Below, piece after piece: positions 1-10,961 of a DNA stretch of 64,000 nucleotides. Each line of letters opens with the position of its first letter. The stretch's first letter is position 1. Source of the DNA: Symbiodinium natans (taxonomy: Eukaryota > Sar > Dinophyceae > Suessiales > Symbiodiniaceae); contig CAJNDS010002590.1 in assembly GCA_905221605.1 (NCBI GenBank), positions 360,918-424,917 on the forward strand, written 5' to 3'. The notes below the pieces were generated by a model. It did not search any database. It was not told where the DNA came from and worked only from the letters and a program-made list of their open reading frames with translations. Both the position numbers and the translations under genes were made by a program.

Positions 1-1
1 G

Positions 2-3000
2 GGTAAGCTCGGGCCTCTCCCCTGTCGCCAAGGTAATCCCCTTGTTGATGGACCCCCTAGCATAAGCCCCAAAGGTGCAACCCGAAGCAACGCCCCGAAT
101 CCTTTGATGGCTGGCGGAGGGACGAATGTTGAGGGCCTCATTCAGGAGGGTAGCGACTTCACCAGGAGAGAAGGACAAGGCTTCTCGCAGGCTTCTCGCT
201 TTCTCTTCTAAGGGCTGGACAACCGTGATGCGTTTAGCCATCTTGGTCTTGCCAGTAATCTTCCTTCTAGGCGCAGGGACAGGAGGCTCCGCTGGATCTG
301 TGCTAAGGTGAAGTGGGTCAGGGCGAACTCTAAGGCCTTCTGCAAAGGGACTTGGTTGGTCGACCTCAGGTGGCTCTTCGGTTCCTATCCTTCCACCCGG
401 AGACTTACCTACAACCCGATGTGCAGGCTCTTCTAACCCCTTACTATCAGGGAGCGGCAGCGGCTCGACCTCAGGCGGCTCTTCAACCCCTATCCTTACA
501 CCCGGAGACTTACCTACAACCCGAGGTGGTTGGCTCTTAGTTCCATCGAGACGAGGAATCTCTTCCGGGCTTAGTGGTGCAGGCGGCGGCTCTTCAACCC
601 CCAACCTAACACCCGGAGTCTTTCCTACAACCCGACGTACTGGTGGTTGGTATCGTTCTTCGGAAGGCTCTGTTGGCACGACATATGAAGGAATGTCGTC
701 TTGCTTGGACTCGGACCCAAAGTCGGCAGCAACGCCAGGCATATCCAGGACTTCTTTCTCGGGATCGACTGGGTTTGCCCGGATGTTCCGGACCGTCACA
801 AGTTTCCCCTCATCATTCAAGACAACATGCCCATCGGTAACGATGTTGGACGGTGACAGGTATCGCCCCTGGGACCAGGGATTCCAGGGCTTCAGGTTGC
901 CAGGAAGGACAGGCCTCTTAAACAGCACTCGTTGCCCGAAGTAGGCCGGAGGTGATGTTCCCAGTACTCGGTGTTGATGCAAGGAAGCAGCATACTGCAT
1001 CGCCGAGGGCCAATGGATGACAGGGAGATCTGCACTGCTCAGGAGCGTGCGCGCCCTCTGTTTACTCCATCCCACGATCCTCTCGGCGAGTCCGTTCCCC
1101 TTATGGTCGTGAGGCTCGGACATACTCACACGGATGGAGCGCTTAGAACACCATTCCTTCAACCCTTCGGAGAGGAATTCTCTTCCTTGGTCGGTGTGCA
1201 AAGAACGAACGGGTAGACCGATGCGCTCTATTTCGGAGATGATGGAGTGGATGGCAGGCAGGATGGCCGTGAAGTGTTTCGAGGGAATCGGGCGGACAAA
1301 ACGAAGGACGGTTTGAGGTACAGGGCTTTCCAGCTGTTTGACAGTCGTTCGCAAGGCCTCTTCATCCCACAGACCCCCTTCCTCCTCCTCTTCAACTTCC
1401 ACGGTCACGGTATCCAAGGTGGATGATATCTCAGGCGCCCCTTCCTCCTCCTCTGGCCAGGAGAAAACGTCTTGGACTTCCTCCTCCAGACGGTGGTCCT
1501 CCTCGGCAGGACTGACATCATGCTCAGGAATTGGAGGGATTCCTCGAAGGTCCTTGCCCTCCTTGGCCATTTGATCAAGCAGATCCTTGGCGAAGAGATC
1601 CTCGATGGATTTCCTGGCGCCGATCCAGCCTCCCTTCTCCAAAAGCTCCGACGGTGCCCTGTAGGCCGCCACCAAGGCATATCTGTGTCGAGGTCGGGAA
1701 GCGATACAATCTTCCGAGAGCCCCTTCTCGGGCAACGGACCGAGAAGGTCACAAGACAAGGCAAAAGATGCCGGGGCCTTAACCTTCCGATGTTGGAGGC
1801 CAACCCCGCTCCCGAGGATGCACGCCTTGCAGTCGCGGCGATAGGGGAGGTGGCCGCTCAAGATGTGTTGACGCCACTCCTCCTCTTCCTTGCTCACGGC
1901 AGCAGCAGCAGGTGCTTCGGAAGGTTCCTGGATTTGTCGTCGGGCCTCAGTAATGGCCTTATCAATGCTCTCAAGCTCTCCAGGACGCAAAACATCCGAC
2001 GGTGGCAGGAAAGCTCCGGCAATGCAAGCTCTCACCTCGGCCTCAACCTTGCAGGAATCCAGGGATGGTATAGCGCAGTTGGAAGCAATCACAGTGCCGG
2101 TGTGTGGCGCCTCTCTTGTTTCAAGGCCACCGGTCCAAGTAGCGAACCGGTTCCACGCCTCAGTCGTGAAGGGTTTGGCCGACGACGACATCACCGCCAA
2201 CGGAACCGTGTAACCCCTAACAACAGACGAAAGGGTCCACAACCACTGCAACAACGGGACCAGGCTGAGATTGGGGCCAAGCTCACCCTCTACCCCAGCA
2301 ATTCGACCATGGACGGCGGCCCACAGAAGAATCTGAGCGATGCTGTTTCCAGGGGTCAGGGCCTCGCGGTGCTGCTTGCTCAGGTTGATGGTTACTATGG
2401 GAACCCCCCTTTGATTACACCAAGTATCCAAAGGATCGTCCCCGAAGTCTTGCCTAACAAACCTTAGCACCCAGTCCTTAGAGCTCTCTAGCGTTCGCCT
2501 AGTTCTCCTTGGCAGCTGAAGGGCCTTTAGGACGTGTCGCACATGGTGGCTGTGGATGGGGAGGTTGGCTCCCAGGAGAGGAAGGTGCTCCTTCGCAAAG
2601 AGGCCTGTTGCCGTCGCAGCTTGCAGCAGCTCAACCCTGGAACCAGTTTCCCTAGCTTCCTTGACCCTAGCCTTCAGTGGCTTCGGTGCACTTAAACCTC
2701 TTAGGATGGCCTGAAGCTCTTCCACCTCAGTGTTGAACTTCGCCAGCTTAGCTTCTTCAAGCTCATGGATGAGCTCCAAAGCTCTGGTCTCTGCCAAGAT
2801 CGGACAACCCTGGCGGACACGAAGCGGGATCTTCCCATGAAGCGGATGCACCAAGGTGGCCTTCTTCCCAGACCATGTCAAAGAGCATCCTAGCTCCTGG
2901 ATCAAAGCTCCAACCGGGACGATGGGCTGCGATCCCGGCTCAACCAGGATGGTTCCGGAGGAATTTTGCTCCATCACCCTCGTCACCCCTCCGGCCAAAG

Positions 3001-6000
3001 TGACCTCAGTGCGAGACGTGTTGGTGTCCTTAGGCTCTCGAGAACGCATGGGGTGCGAGGCTCCGGAGTCCAGCAAGCCAGTCCTTTCACCCTGGTCTAC
3101 CTCGCAAGGCGAGGGGTCAGTGCTTGCTACCTGTGCAGTTCTGATGTTAGGCTGGCCATCAGGGATCGCCTGGCGGATCGCATCGAGGTGGGCCTGAAGG
3201 GTCGCAACCGAAACAGGAACCCCTTGGGCGACAGGAGCTTGCGACGCTGATGGAATGGGCTGTGCTTCAACGACAGGTACCCCGGAGGGTTCCTTGGGCT
3301 GGATTGCCTTGAGAACCTTGGCAGCATCCTCAAGGAGAGCTGTGACGTGGTTGGCATTGGGCGAGGGAGCTGCAGCCTTCAACTCAGGTCCCTTTGGTGG
3401 AGGTGAGGTCTTAGGGTTCTTGGGAGGTGGACCCCCGGCCCTTCCGGCTTTGCTGTTCGGGCAATCCACCTTCCGGTGATTTCTTCCTCCACAAGCCATA
3501 CATCTTTCACTACGCTCATTCGCAGGAATCTCCTTCCACTCGTGCAAGTCTTGGCACCTTTCCCCTTTACGGCAACCCTGACCCTGCAGAAAGAACCGAC
3601 ACTTATTCCCTGTGGAACCAGGCTGTGGCGGAGGACTCTTAGGGTTAACCGTCGGGAGTCCTGGGGCAGGGTTCTTAGGGTTCCCCTTTCCTTTAGGGCC
3701 TGGTGCTTGCGAAGACGATGCTGGAGCTGTCGGGTTATCCACCGCTGCAATCTGAGGAGGGGGCGCCTTGGCCTTCGGAGTGACCCTTCCGAGCGCTTCA
3801 ACCTCGGCAGTAAGGGCAGCATGGAGCTGAACGACCGACTCCTGGCTTGGTGCAACCTCAACCTTCAAGGCGGCTCGAACCAGATTAACCCTAAAGAGAG
3901 CTTCGGGAGCCCCCTCAAGCACACCCTTAACTATCGTATTTAGGGCCTTTACAAGGATCACTGGATCAGGAGTGGTTCCTCCCAAGGCTTGAGTTCGCAG
4001 TAGCCAACGCTTCCACTTCCGGAGGACTTCAGTGGCTTGGTGCGGCGATGATGCTTGCACAGGAGATTGAAGGAACTGAATCCCCTGCTCTCGTTCCGAG
4101 ACTCCACCAGGGGCATACAGAGAATACAGTCGGCAGATGATCCCCAGAGGAGTTTTGATCCTCCCTGCCACGAGTTCTTCCTTGACGGACTTTGGGCAGG
4201 CTGCAATTAGGAGCGACTCCAACCTTTTTGCCAACCTGGACCATCTTACATCCTGGAGTTCGTAACTCGGGACAGGGTTTAGAGTCAAACGGGTGACAGG
4301 ATCGGCCGATATGTATCCAGCGTACCATCTCTCTGCTTCCTTGCACAAGCATGCCCAATAGTCAGCCGATGTGCTGGACATGTCCTCCACACAGGGCGCG
4401 CAAAGGTGCAACCAATCCATGAATGCCAACGATGCCTCAGCCCCAATTTCAGGCAACTTAGGAAGTTCCTGCCAATGGTACTTGACCTGCTCGGCACTCG
4501 TGGGTGAACCTTCACTTCCCCGCAGGACAGCTTGCAGGCCTTGCAGTAAGTTCGTGACCTCAGGACTCCTAGCGTTTGCATCTTGGATCGGGGAAACTGC
4601 TGCACCTGGGCTTGGCACGCCTTGGACATGCTCCAAGGGCTTCGTACCCCGAGCTGCGACCGAGGGAAATGCTGCACCTGGACCTGGCACGCCTGGGACT
4701 TGCTCCAAGGGCTTCGTACCCCGAGCTGCGACCGAGGGAAATGCTGCACCTGGACCTGGCACGCCTGGGACTTGCTCCAAGGGCTTCGTACCCCGAGCTG
4801 CGACCGAGGGAAATGCTGCACCTGATGCACCTGGCACGCCTGGGACATGCTCCAAGGGCTGCATACCCTGAGCTGCAATCGAGGGAAATGCAAAGCCTGA
4901 TGCACCTGGCACGCCTGGGACATGCTCCAAGGGCTGCATACCCTGAGCTGCGACCGAGGGAAACGCTGCACCTGATGCACCTGGCACGCCTGGGACATGC
5001 TCCAAGGGCTGCATACCCTGAGCTGCGACCGAGGGAAATGCTGGCACGCCTGGGACATGCTCCAAGGGCTGCATACCCTGAGCTGCGACCGAGGGAAATG
5101 CTGCACCTGATGCACCTGGCACGCCTGGGACATGCTCCAAGGGCTGCATACCCTGAGCTGCGACCGAGGGAAATGCTGGCACGCCTGGGACATGCTCCAA
5201 GGGCTGCATACCCTGAGCTGCGACCGAGTGATGTGCATATCCTGACAGACCTGGAACGCCTGGGAAGGATGCTGGACCTGGCACGCCTGGGACATGCTCC
5301 AAGGGCTGCATACCCTGAGCTGCAATCGAGGGAAATGCTGCACCTAAGGAACCTGGCACGCCTGGGACCTGCTCCAAGGGTCTCGTACCCTGAGCTGCAA
5401 CCGGGGGAAAACCTGCGCCTGGTTGGTTGAGGGTTTGCCGAGGACCCGAACCCAATCCCTTGAAGTTCTCACCCAACCAACCCCAAACCTTACCTACTGT
5501 GCTAGTTCTCCATGACTCCCGTTCTGCTACAGCTACAGCATTAGCGAGACGGTCCCTTAGGAACTCATTCTCCCTAGCTAGTCCCTGTACAAGCGCACTA
5601 TGCTCTCTTCGCATGACCTCCAGCTGTCGATGCACTTCGGCCTGAACGGCCCCACTGCTCACACCAGCTGAATCCGACGACTCAGGCCTTCCAGCTTCTC
5701 TTCCAGGACTCCCAAACCCAGAAAGCAAAGGCGCCTCGCGATTCATCGTCTCAATCTGGCTCAGGACTTCAGGCGGAAACAGTGGCTGCTGCAACATCAC
5801 CTCGGCTGGAGCGGGGGGAGGCCCACGTGGTGGAGAGGGAGACCTCGAATCATCCCGTGACCCATCCCAGCCAGCACTCAGATACGTTTCCACTTCCCCA
5901 GACTCTCCTCCTTCGTTCATAGGAGGTCGGGAAGCCATAGCAGGGTGTCCAGCGGCCACCTGCACCGCTTGCCAGATCTGTCCTACAGCTCGCCGTGCAC

Positions 6001-6364
6001 TCTCCAAAGGTCCTTCGGGTAGTTCTGAACTGTTGTTGCCTGCTCCAGGGGGCAAACCGGTATCTGGGGCCTCGCCCCCATCGGTTACCGCCCTCAGGTC
6101 ATTCACAACCTCCAAAGATGTATCTATACCACCACCTCCAGAGCCAGGGATGGACCCCTGCTGCAGATCATTGCCAGATCTGCAGCCGGAGGCCATCCTC
6201 GTGTCCTGCGGCAAACTGCTCCCAGCATCCAAGCCCACACCACTTGTAGACCCAGCTTCAGAAGCAGCCCCATAGCTTGGCGCCACCGACGACTGGTGCC
6301 CGCGACCATTCATCAGAGGCCCTGTAGCGGAGCCCCGCACCGCCGAAGCGGATTGGGCACTCAT
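2..6364 (-). CDS. Ty1/copia-like Gag-Pol polyprotein, 3' part outside the window
   Basis: One frame stays open for 2,121 codons from the first ATG (6364; the nearest in-frame stop upstream is a TAG near 6520) to the window edge; I read it through by hand without a stop. It contains, by residue: a low-complexity N-terminus with the ATG-proximal MSAQSAS; proline-rich repeats at about 320-590; a Gag-like domain at about 600-860; a CCCH zinc motif (C-x8-C-x5-C-x3-H) near 922; a CCHC knuckle CMACGGRNHRKVDC near 955; the aspartic protease site LLDSGASHPMR with D1099; an integrase zinc motif HILSGHLPYRRDCKAC near 1500; and integrase acids D1539 (SCDLLGPL), D1725 (HTDQGREF) and E1761 (GNGLAER). D1725 and E1761 are separated by exactly 35 residues. 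An acidic insert lengthens the D1-D2 gap. Reverse transcriptase and RNase H are expected beyond position 1. The element makes the proteins for its own retrotransposition. No disabling change is seen, so it may be young. Confidence 0.9.
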   Translation of the reverse strand, partial: MSAQSASAVRGSATGPLMNGRGHQSSVAPSYGAASEAGSTSGVGLDAGSSLPQDTRMASGCRSGNDLQQGSIPGSGGGGIDTSLEVVNDLRAVTDGGEAPDTGLPPGAGNNSSELPEGPLESARRAVGQIWQAVQVAAGHPAMASRPPMNEGGESGEVETYLSAGWDGSRDDSRSPSPPRGPPPAPAEVMLQQPLFPPEVLSQIETMNREAPLLSGFGSPGREAGRPESSDSAGVSSGAVQAEVHRQLEVMRREHSALVQGLARENEFLRDRLANAVAVAERESWRTSTVGKVWGWLGENFKGLGSGPRQTLNQPGAGFPPVAAQGTRPLEQVPGVPGSLGAAFPSIAAQGMQPLEHVPGVPGPASFPGVPGLSGYAHHSVAAQGMQPLEHVPGVPAFPSVAAQGMQPLEHVPGVPGASGAAFPSVAAQGMQPLEHVPGVPAFPSVAAQGMQPLEHVPGVPGASGAAFPSVAAQGMQPLEHVPGVPGASGFAFPSIAAQGMQPLEHVPGVPGASGAAFPSVAARGTKPLEQVPGVPGPGAAFPSVAARGTKPLEQVPGVPGPGAAFPSVAARGTKPLEHVQGVPSPGAAVSPIQDANARSPEVTNLLQGLQAVLRGSEGSPTSAEQVKYHWQELPKLPEIGAEASLAFMDWLHLCAPCVEDMSSTSADYWACLCKEAERWYAGYISADPVTRLTLNPVPSYELQDVRWSRLAKRLESLLIAACPKSVKEELVAGRIKTPLGIICRLYSLYAPGGVSEREQGIQFLQSPVQASSPHQATEVLRKWKRWLLRTQALGGTTPDPVILVKALNTIVKGVLEGAPEALFRVNLVRAALKVEVAPSQESVVQLHAALTAEVEALGRVTPKAKAPPPQIAAVDNPTAPASSSQAPGPKGKGNPKNPAPGLPTVNPKSPPPQPGSTGNKCRFFLQGQGCRKGERCQDLHEWKEIPANERSERCMACGGRNHRKVDCPNSKAGRAGGPPPKNPKTSPPPKGPELKAAAPSPNANHVTALLEDAAKVLKAIQPKEPSGVPVVEAQPIPSASQAPVAQGVPVSVATLQAHLDAIRQAIPDGQPNIRTAQVASTDPSPCEVDQGERTGLLDSGASHPMRSREPKDTNTSRTEVTLAGGVTRVMEQNSSGTILVEPGSQPIVPVGALIQELGCSLTWSGKKATLVHPLHGKIPLRVRQGCPILAETRALELIHELEEAKLAKFNTEVEELQAILRGLSAPKPLKARVKEARETGSRVELLQAATATGLFAKEHLPLLGANLPIHSHHVRHVLKALQLPRRTRRTLESSKDWVLRFVRQDFGDDPLDTWCNQRGVPIVTINLSKQHREALTPGNSIAQILLWAAVHGRIAGVEGELGPNLSLVPLLQWLWTLSSVVRGYTVPLAVMSSSAKPFTTEAWNRFATWTGGLETREAPHTGTVIASNCAIPSLDSCKVEAEVRACIAGAFLPPSDVLRPGELESIDKAITEARRQIQEPSEAPAAAAVSKEEEEWRQHILSGHLPYRRDCKACILGSGVGLQHRKVKAPASFALSCDLLGPLPEKGLSEDCIASRPRHRYALVAAYRAPSELLEKGGWIGARKSIEDLFAKDLLDQMAKEGKDLRGIPPIPEHDVSPAEEDHRLEEEVQDVFSWPEEEEGAPEISSTLDTVTVEVEEEEEGGLWDEEALRTTVKQLESPVPQTVLRFVRPIPSKHFTAILPAIHSIISEIERIGLPVRSLHTDQGREFLSEGLKEWCSKRSIRVSMSEPHDHKGNGLAERIVGWSKQRARTLLSSADLPVIHWPSAMQYAASLHQHRVLGTSPPAYFGQRVLFKRPVLPGNLKPWNPWSQGRYLSPSNIVTDGHVVLNDEGKLVTVRNIRANPVDPEKEVLDMPGVAADFGSESKQDDIPSYVVPTEPSEERYQPPVRRVVGKTPGVRLGVEEPPPAPLSPEEIPRLDGTKSQPPRVVGKSPGVRIGVEEPPEVEPLPLPDSKGLEEPAHRVVGKSPGGRIGTEEPPEVDQPSPFAEGLRVRPDPLHLSTDPAEPPVPAPRRKITGKTKMAKRITVVQPLEEKARSLREALSFSPGEVATLLNEALNIRPSASHQRIRGVASGCTFGAYARGSINKGITLATGERPELT
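4590..5400 (-). repeat. Tandem repeat encoding proline-rich Gag segment
   Basis: About ten units of 45-66 bp encode variants of the peptide AAFPSVAAQGMQPLEHVPGV followed by a short PG linker. Units differ by in-frame losses of a few codons (PGASG-type linkers), so the repeat has expanded and shrunk without breaking the polyprotein. It sits between the N-terminal region and the Gag domain and is probably a disordered or assembly segment. Confidence 0.85.
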
Positions 6365-6880
6365 AACCTGTTGATGGCTCAAACAGGTCCCCAGCGAAGA
6401 GCACCCCTTCGATGTGGACTGAGTCCTCCTCCGAAATCTCGAACCTTGTATTCTTTGCCGAAGAAAACCTCCGAAACTCCAATCGCCCAAAGTCTCCCAG
6501 ACTGCACAGCGCAGAGCGGCCTATGGCTTTTCTCTCAGCTAGCGAACACGCTCGGACTCAGAAGAGAAGAAAGAACAAAAGCAAGCTGACAAGTGCTATA
6601 CAAAGCCAGACTTACAAATCTTTCTTGAAAGCTATGTGTTTGCGGTGCATGCAGCCCCTTCCAAGCACATCCCTACTGAGTGCTTCAAGCATGTTCGGGT
6701 TATGTACTCGTGCTGCATGCCTTTGAACCACAAGTCGGAAAAGAAGAAGCGAAGCACCTGGGCAAAGGGCTCGTGGAGGGTCTGGACATTCAACAAAACC
6801 ATATATTAAATACATTCATTAATTATAGAAAAGGCTACTGGCGGGTGCCAAGAAACTGCACCCTGGCAGTGTAATGCTTC
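6365..6880 (-). other. 5' leader or LTR candidate of the copia-like element
   Basis: This stretch lies between the Gag-Pol start and the first telomeric repeats at about 6913. It is neither telomeric nor clearly coding, and holds an AT-rich patch near 6800-6835. It should contain the 5' LTR and primer-binding site, but without the 3' LTR in view the boundaries cannot be set. Confidence 0.4.
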
Positions 6881-6889
6881 CCAGATCCC

Positions 6890-7600
6890 GCCGGCAGAGG
6901 CCCCTCAGATCCGAGAACCCTAAACCCTAACTGGCCCTGATTAAACCCCAACCCTAAACCCTAATTCTTTCAACCCCAACCCTAAACCCTGATTAAACCA
7001 CAGAGCCCAAGCCCACAGATTACACCTCTGCAGAAAAGGCACAGGGCCAGATGGCAGAACTTCCTCCAAGCCACCAGAACCGTGGGGGCCTTGCGGTGCC
7101 TTGGGTGGACCAGAGGCCTAATTTATTTTTTTTGGGGGGGAGGGTTTGCAGAGGGGGGAAAGGAAAACGTTGCCACCAAAAAACCAGAGCATGGCCAGTA
7201 GAACTAGGAACACCAGAGCCCGGGCCAGAGCCATTGCCACCAGGCCCAGCAGCCTCCAGGCAGAAACCCCTAAACCCTAAACCCTAAACCCTAATAAACC
7301 CCTAACCCTAAAGCGAAAATTGGTGCCAAGAGACACCAAGAGCCAGTGCCAGGGGCAAAACAGAGCCAGTGCCAGGGGCACCAGAGCCCGTGCCGGCAGC
7401 CTCCGGGCGGAAACCCTAAGCCCCAAACCCAGAACACCCTGAATTAAGGAGGAGAGGTTGCAGAGGGGGGAAGCAGAATCTTGGTGCCAAGAGACGACAC
7501 CAGGCGCGGCCCCAGATCCATCCCATCAGAAAGCAGGGAGTTCAGAGAGGCCTCAGATCTTTTTCTTTTTTTTTTTTTTTTGGGGGGGGGCGGGGGGCTC
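6890..7600. repeat. Diverged direct repeats with telomeric interruptions
   Basis: Phrases such as 'ggttgcagaggggggaa', 'ttggtgccaagaga', 'gagccagtgccaggggca' and 'aggcccctcagatc/aggcctcagatc' recur two or three times, separated by short CCCTAAA tracts (6915-6985, 7267-7312). It looks like an old tandem duplication invaded by telomeric DNA. No gene is seen. Confidence 0.5.
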
Positions 7601-7683
7601 AGACTTTGGGGGGTTTGGGGTTGAGGGAAAGGGAATTCAGCCCAGTGGCCGGGTCAGGGGGGGCCTCAGACCCAGCACCAGCC

Positions 7684-7911
7684 ATGGCCGAGGAGATCTC
7701 CATGTCCTCAGATTTGGATCCTAACCGGCCCCCCCCTCCCCGCCCGGACGCACAGCCAGAACAAACAACAAGAGCCAAGAGGCCACAGAGCGGCGGTCCA
7801 TTGCAGCAGAGCAGGACAGCACAGAGACAAAGTCGGGCCCGCAGAGCAAAAGGAGCTGCAGAGAGCAAGCAGAAGCCTTCAAGACAAAGCAAAGCAGACC
7901 CTGACAGCTGA
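7684..7911 (+). CDS. Weak plus-strand ORF, no recognised product
   Basis: An ATG opens 75 codons of a polar, proline- and basic-rich peptide beginning MAEEISMSSDLDPNR and ending KADPDS. The opposite strand is also open and cysteine/leucine-rich. The surroundings are homopolymer and microsatellite DNA, so this may be chance. Confidence 0.15.
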   Translation: MAEEISMSSDLDPNRPPPPRPDAQPEQTTRAKRPQSGGPLQQSRTAQRQSRARRAKGAAESKQKPSRQSKADPDS

Positions 7912-8039
7912 CCCCCCCCCCAGACCCCCAGACCCCCAGAATTGATTATTGGCACCCCGTCTTTTTTTCCACCCCTCCAAACCCCGGGGACCAAAACAAG
8001 ATTTGGGGGGGGGGGTTATTAAAGGGACCCTAGCATTAT

Positions 8040-8335
8040 TCAAATTCCGCGGCCCGAAAATAATTTGAACAATTTAAATTAAAAAGAATTTATCTAAATT
8101 ATTTAAAGTATTTTCGGGACCCGTGAATTTACATAATGTAAATACATAATTTAAATCATCGATTCAAACTACTTAAATTTTCATTTCGAGGCCCGTAAAT
8201 TTAAATATTTTAAGTCTTTTAATTCTTTAATACACTCTATATATTTAGAGAAAAACAGGTAGCAACATAATACATAATACATAAAGGTCCCTCTCTCTCT
8301 CTCATATATATATATATATACCCTTTAAGGGATTA
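8040..8335. other. AT-rich patch with a degenerate 70-bp repeat
   Basis: A sharp drop in GC content. The motif TTCGRGRCCCGTRAATTTA recurs near 8048, 8113 and 8184, followed by CT and TA microsatellites. No coding frame is convincing. Confidence 0.45.
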
Positions 8336-8350
8336 CATAGGCCCAGCCAG

Positions 8351-8463
8351 ACTTGGAGGTTCATGGGTACCTTTCAGCCGGGCGAAAAGTACCCTCACTC
8401 AGGTTTGTAACCATGGTTCCCCTACTCGTAACCCTACCTAGAAGTACCCATGAACCTTCATGT
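8351..8463. mobile_element. Foldback element, family B (TIR ACTTGGAGGTTCATGGGTAC)
   Basis: The left end acttggaggttcatgggtac is answered by the inverted gtacccatgaacctt at the right end. Related copies are at 27867-28050 and 38259-38389, with single ends near 20916, 59490 and 61022. It is short and non-coding, as expected for a MITE. Confidence 0.65.
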
Positions 8464-8465
8464 AC

Positions 8466-8627
8466 TGGTTCTTAGGGAATGAGGGAATCAGGTGTCTTAT
8501 AGAATCCTTTCAAGGGCATATAGTATTTTTAAGGTACCTCCTTGCCTCACCCTATACTAGCATCCTTTCAAGAAGGGTGTTTTCACGGGGGATATCCCTC
8601 ATTCCCTACTAAAGAGCCAGTAGGTAA
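8466..8627. mobile_element. Foldback element, single copy
   Basis: Inverted ends ggttcttagggaatgaggga and tccctcattccctactaaag enclose about 120 bp of non-coding DNA. It is directly next to the family B element, so the two are adjacent or nested insertions. Confidence 0.5.
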
Positions 8628-8810
8628 AGGTTTCGGGATATTAGGGCTACTACGGTCATGAGCTGTTGGGGTGTTTAAGGCGTTGGGGTTTTAGGGTTAG
8701 GGGTATTAGGGTGTAGGGTTTTAGGGTTTAGGTGTTTTGGCTTCAGGGCGTCGGAATTAATGGCAATTACTAGGGGTTGGGATCAGTGTGGGTGTGCGGA
8801 ACATATACAG

Positions 8811-9248
<438 letters not shown>

Positions 9249-9847
9249 TAAACAAAACAAAGAGCAAGGGTTGGGATTCGGATTGTCGGGGTGATGGGGG
9301 TACTTAGGGTCATTGGGGTTATGGGGGGGGGTGGTGGGCGTATCTCGGGGCATCTCGAGAGCGCGGAAACGTTAGGTTAGGGTTTAGGGTTTTAGGGTTT
9401 TTGGGTTTAGGGTTTAGGGTTTGGGGCATCTGAGGCTTGAAGGGCTCAGCAACCAAAAAACCTCCCCCCCCCCCCCCCCCCGCTCCCCCAGAAAACCCCT
9501 GAACCATAAACCCCTAAAGCCTTCACCCCAGAAGGTAAGACCCCTAAAGCCCTGCAGCCCTAAACCCTGACCCCCTAAATCCCCCTTAAAACCCCCCTGA
9601 AAGCCCTACAGCCCTAAACCCTGACCCCCTAAATCCCCCTAAAACCCCCCTGAAAGCCCTACAACCCTAAACCCTGACCCCCTAAATCCCCGTTAAATCC
9701 CCCCCAAAACCCCCCTGAAAGCCTACAACCCTAAACCGTGACCCCCTAAATCCCGTAAACCCGCCCCGGCAAGCCCTACAACCTTAAAACCCTGATCCCC
9801 TAAATCCTAAACCCTAAACCCTAAACCCTAAACCCTAAACCCTAAAC

Positions 9848-9913
9848 CCTCCTTGGCGAAGCGGATCTCGGCCTTGGGCACGGCTTCCAGGATCCGTCTC
9901 AAGCCAACCTTGG
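9848..9913 (-). CDS. Candidate exon in telomere-bounded island
   Basis: Bounded by CCCTAAA x7 on the low side and TTTAGGG x4 on the high side. From an AG|CC acceptor it reads KVGLRRILEAVPKAEIRFAK (then E), ending at G|GTTTAGGG. Third positions are mostly G/C. An in-frame TGA just upstream fixes the acceptor. Product unknown. Confidence 0.5.
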
Positions 9914-10451
9914 CTCACTTCTGAAGGCCTCCGAAAAGTTTAGGGTTTAGGGTTTAGGGTTTAGGGTTTAGGTCCTAAGAGCCAGCCAGAAGAGAGCCAA
10001 GCAACAGGATCCATGAGGTTGGAACCCGTCCAGGAGAAAGCGGTGACCTCTTTGGGGCTTGTTTGGTGGGCCCTTGGGGCCTTTGTGGGATTTGGGGGGT
10101 TTGGAACCCTATACCCTAATGGGTTTAGGCTTTAGGGTCTGGGGTTTTCTGGGTTGGGGGAATTTCAGGTTTGAAAACCCTAAACCAGAAACCCTAAAAA
10201 TCTCCAGTTCGAGGCCAGTCCTGTGTCAGTGAGTCTAGGAGCTGCGGGGCAGAAGACTCTGGGAGCCTCCCGCGGAAGCGCAGAGTCTGCACAGAGCCTC
10301 GGCATCTTGGGTCGAGCGGGGGTGGGGGGGGGGGTTTAGGGGTTTAGGGTTTAGAATTTGGGGTTCAGTGTTCAGGATTTAGGGTTTAGGATGCTTTACG
10401 CATCCTAGACCCTAGACCCCAAAAACCCCGTTTTCCATTGCATTTACTTAG

Positions 10452-10577
10452 GGGCCACCCCAAACACCCCAAACACCCCAAACACCCCAAACACCCCAAA
10501 CACCCCAAACACCCCAAACACCCCCAACACCCCAAACACCCCAAACACCCCAAACACCCCAAACACCCCAAACACCC
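10452..10577. repeat. CACCCCAAA nonamer array
   Basis: About 13 near-perfect copies of a 9-bp unit (CACCCCAAA) related to, but not, the telomeric heptamer. It is bounded by degenerate CCCTAAA repeats. Confidence 0.9.
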
Positions 10578-10599
10578 TAAACCCGATACCCCTAAACCC

Positions 10600-10960
10600 T
10601 AATTAAACCCTAAACCAGACCATCCGTTGATATTTTTCTCTGCGCATGACCTTTGTCTGTGCGTGAAGATTTTCTGTGTGAAGAATGCTCGTTGCGCAAA
10701 TTTTCGCGCGTGAACAATTGGCTGCTGCAGAGCAAGCACATGCAAAATTGCGCGCGTGTTGTGGGAAATTGCGCGCGCGTGTTGCGGCTTCATGCTTTCG
10801 TTCGTAAAGCTGCTGCGCCCATGCAACCAAGAAGAACATGCGTTGCGTGAACAAGTGTTCGTGATGTTGTTTTGCTTAATTTTGATGCCTTTCGCGCCGA
10901 AAACCAAATAATCGGGCAAACGGAAATTTCCGTGCGATTGGGCTTTCTAGGTATACCCTC
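10600..10960. other. Non-telomeric stretch rich in GCGCGCGTG/TTCGTTC motifs
   Basis: Repeated GTGCGTGAA, TTGCGCGCGTG and TTCGTTCGT phrases give short open frames on both strands but no convincing gene. Similar CGTTCACTCA-type text recurs at 49320-49430 and 53340-53440, so this is a dispersed simple-sequence family. Confidence 0.4.
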
Positions 10961-10961
10961 A

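Noticed and set aside
1472-2467. 331-codon plus-strand ORF and other plus ORFs across 126-5645
   Set aside because: They run opposite the Gag-Pol frame, which carries protease and integrase motifs; the plus frames are its GC-driven shadows.
4285-5343. 352-codon minus ORF of repeating QLRVCSPWSMSQACQ
   Set aside because: An out-of-frame reading of the proline-rich Gag tandem repeat; the Gag frame is a different one.
10386-10571. Minus ORF of repeating GCLGCL
   Set aside because: Read-through of the CACCCCAAA array.
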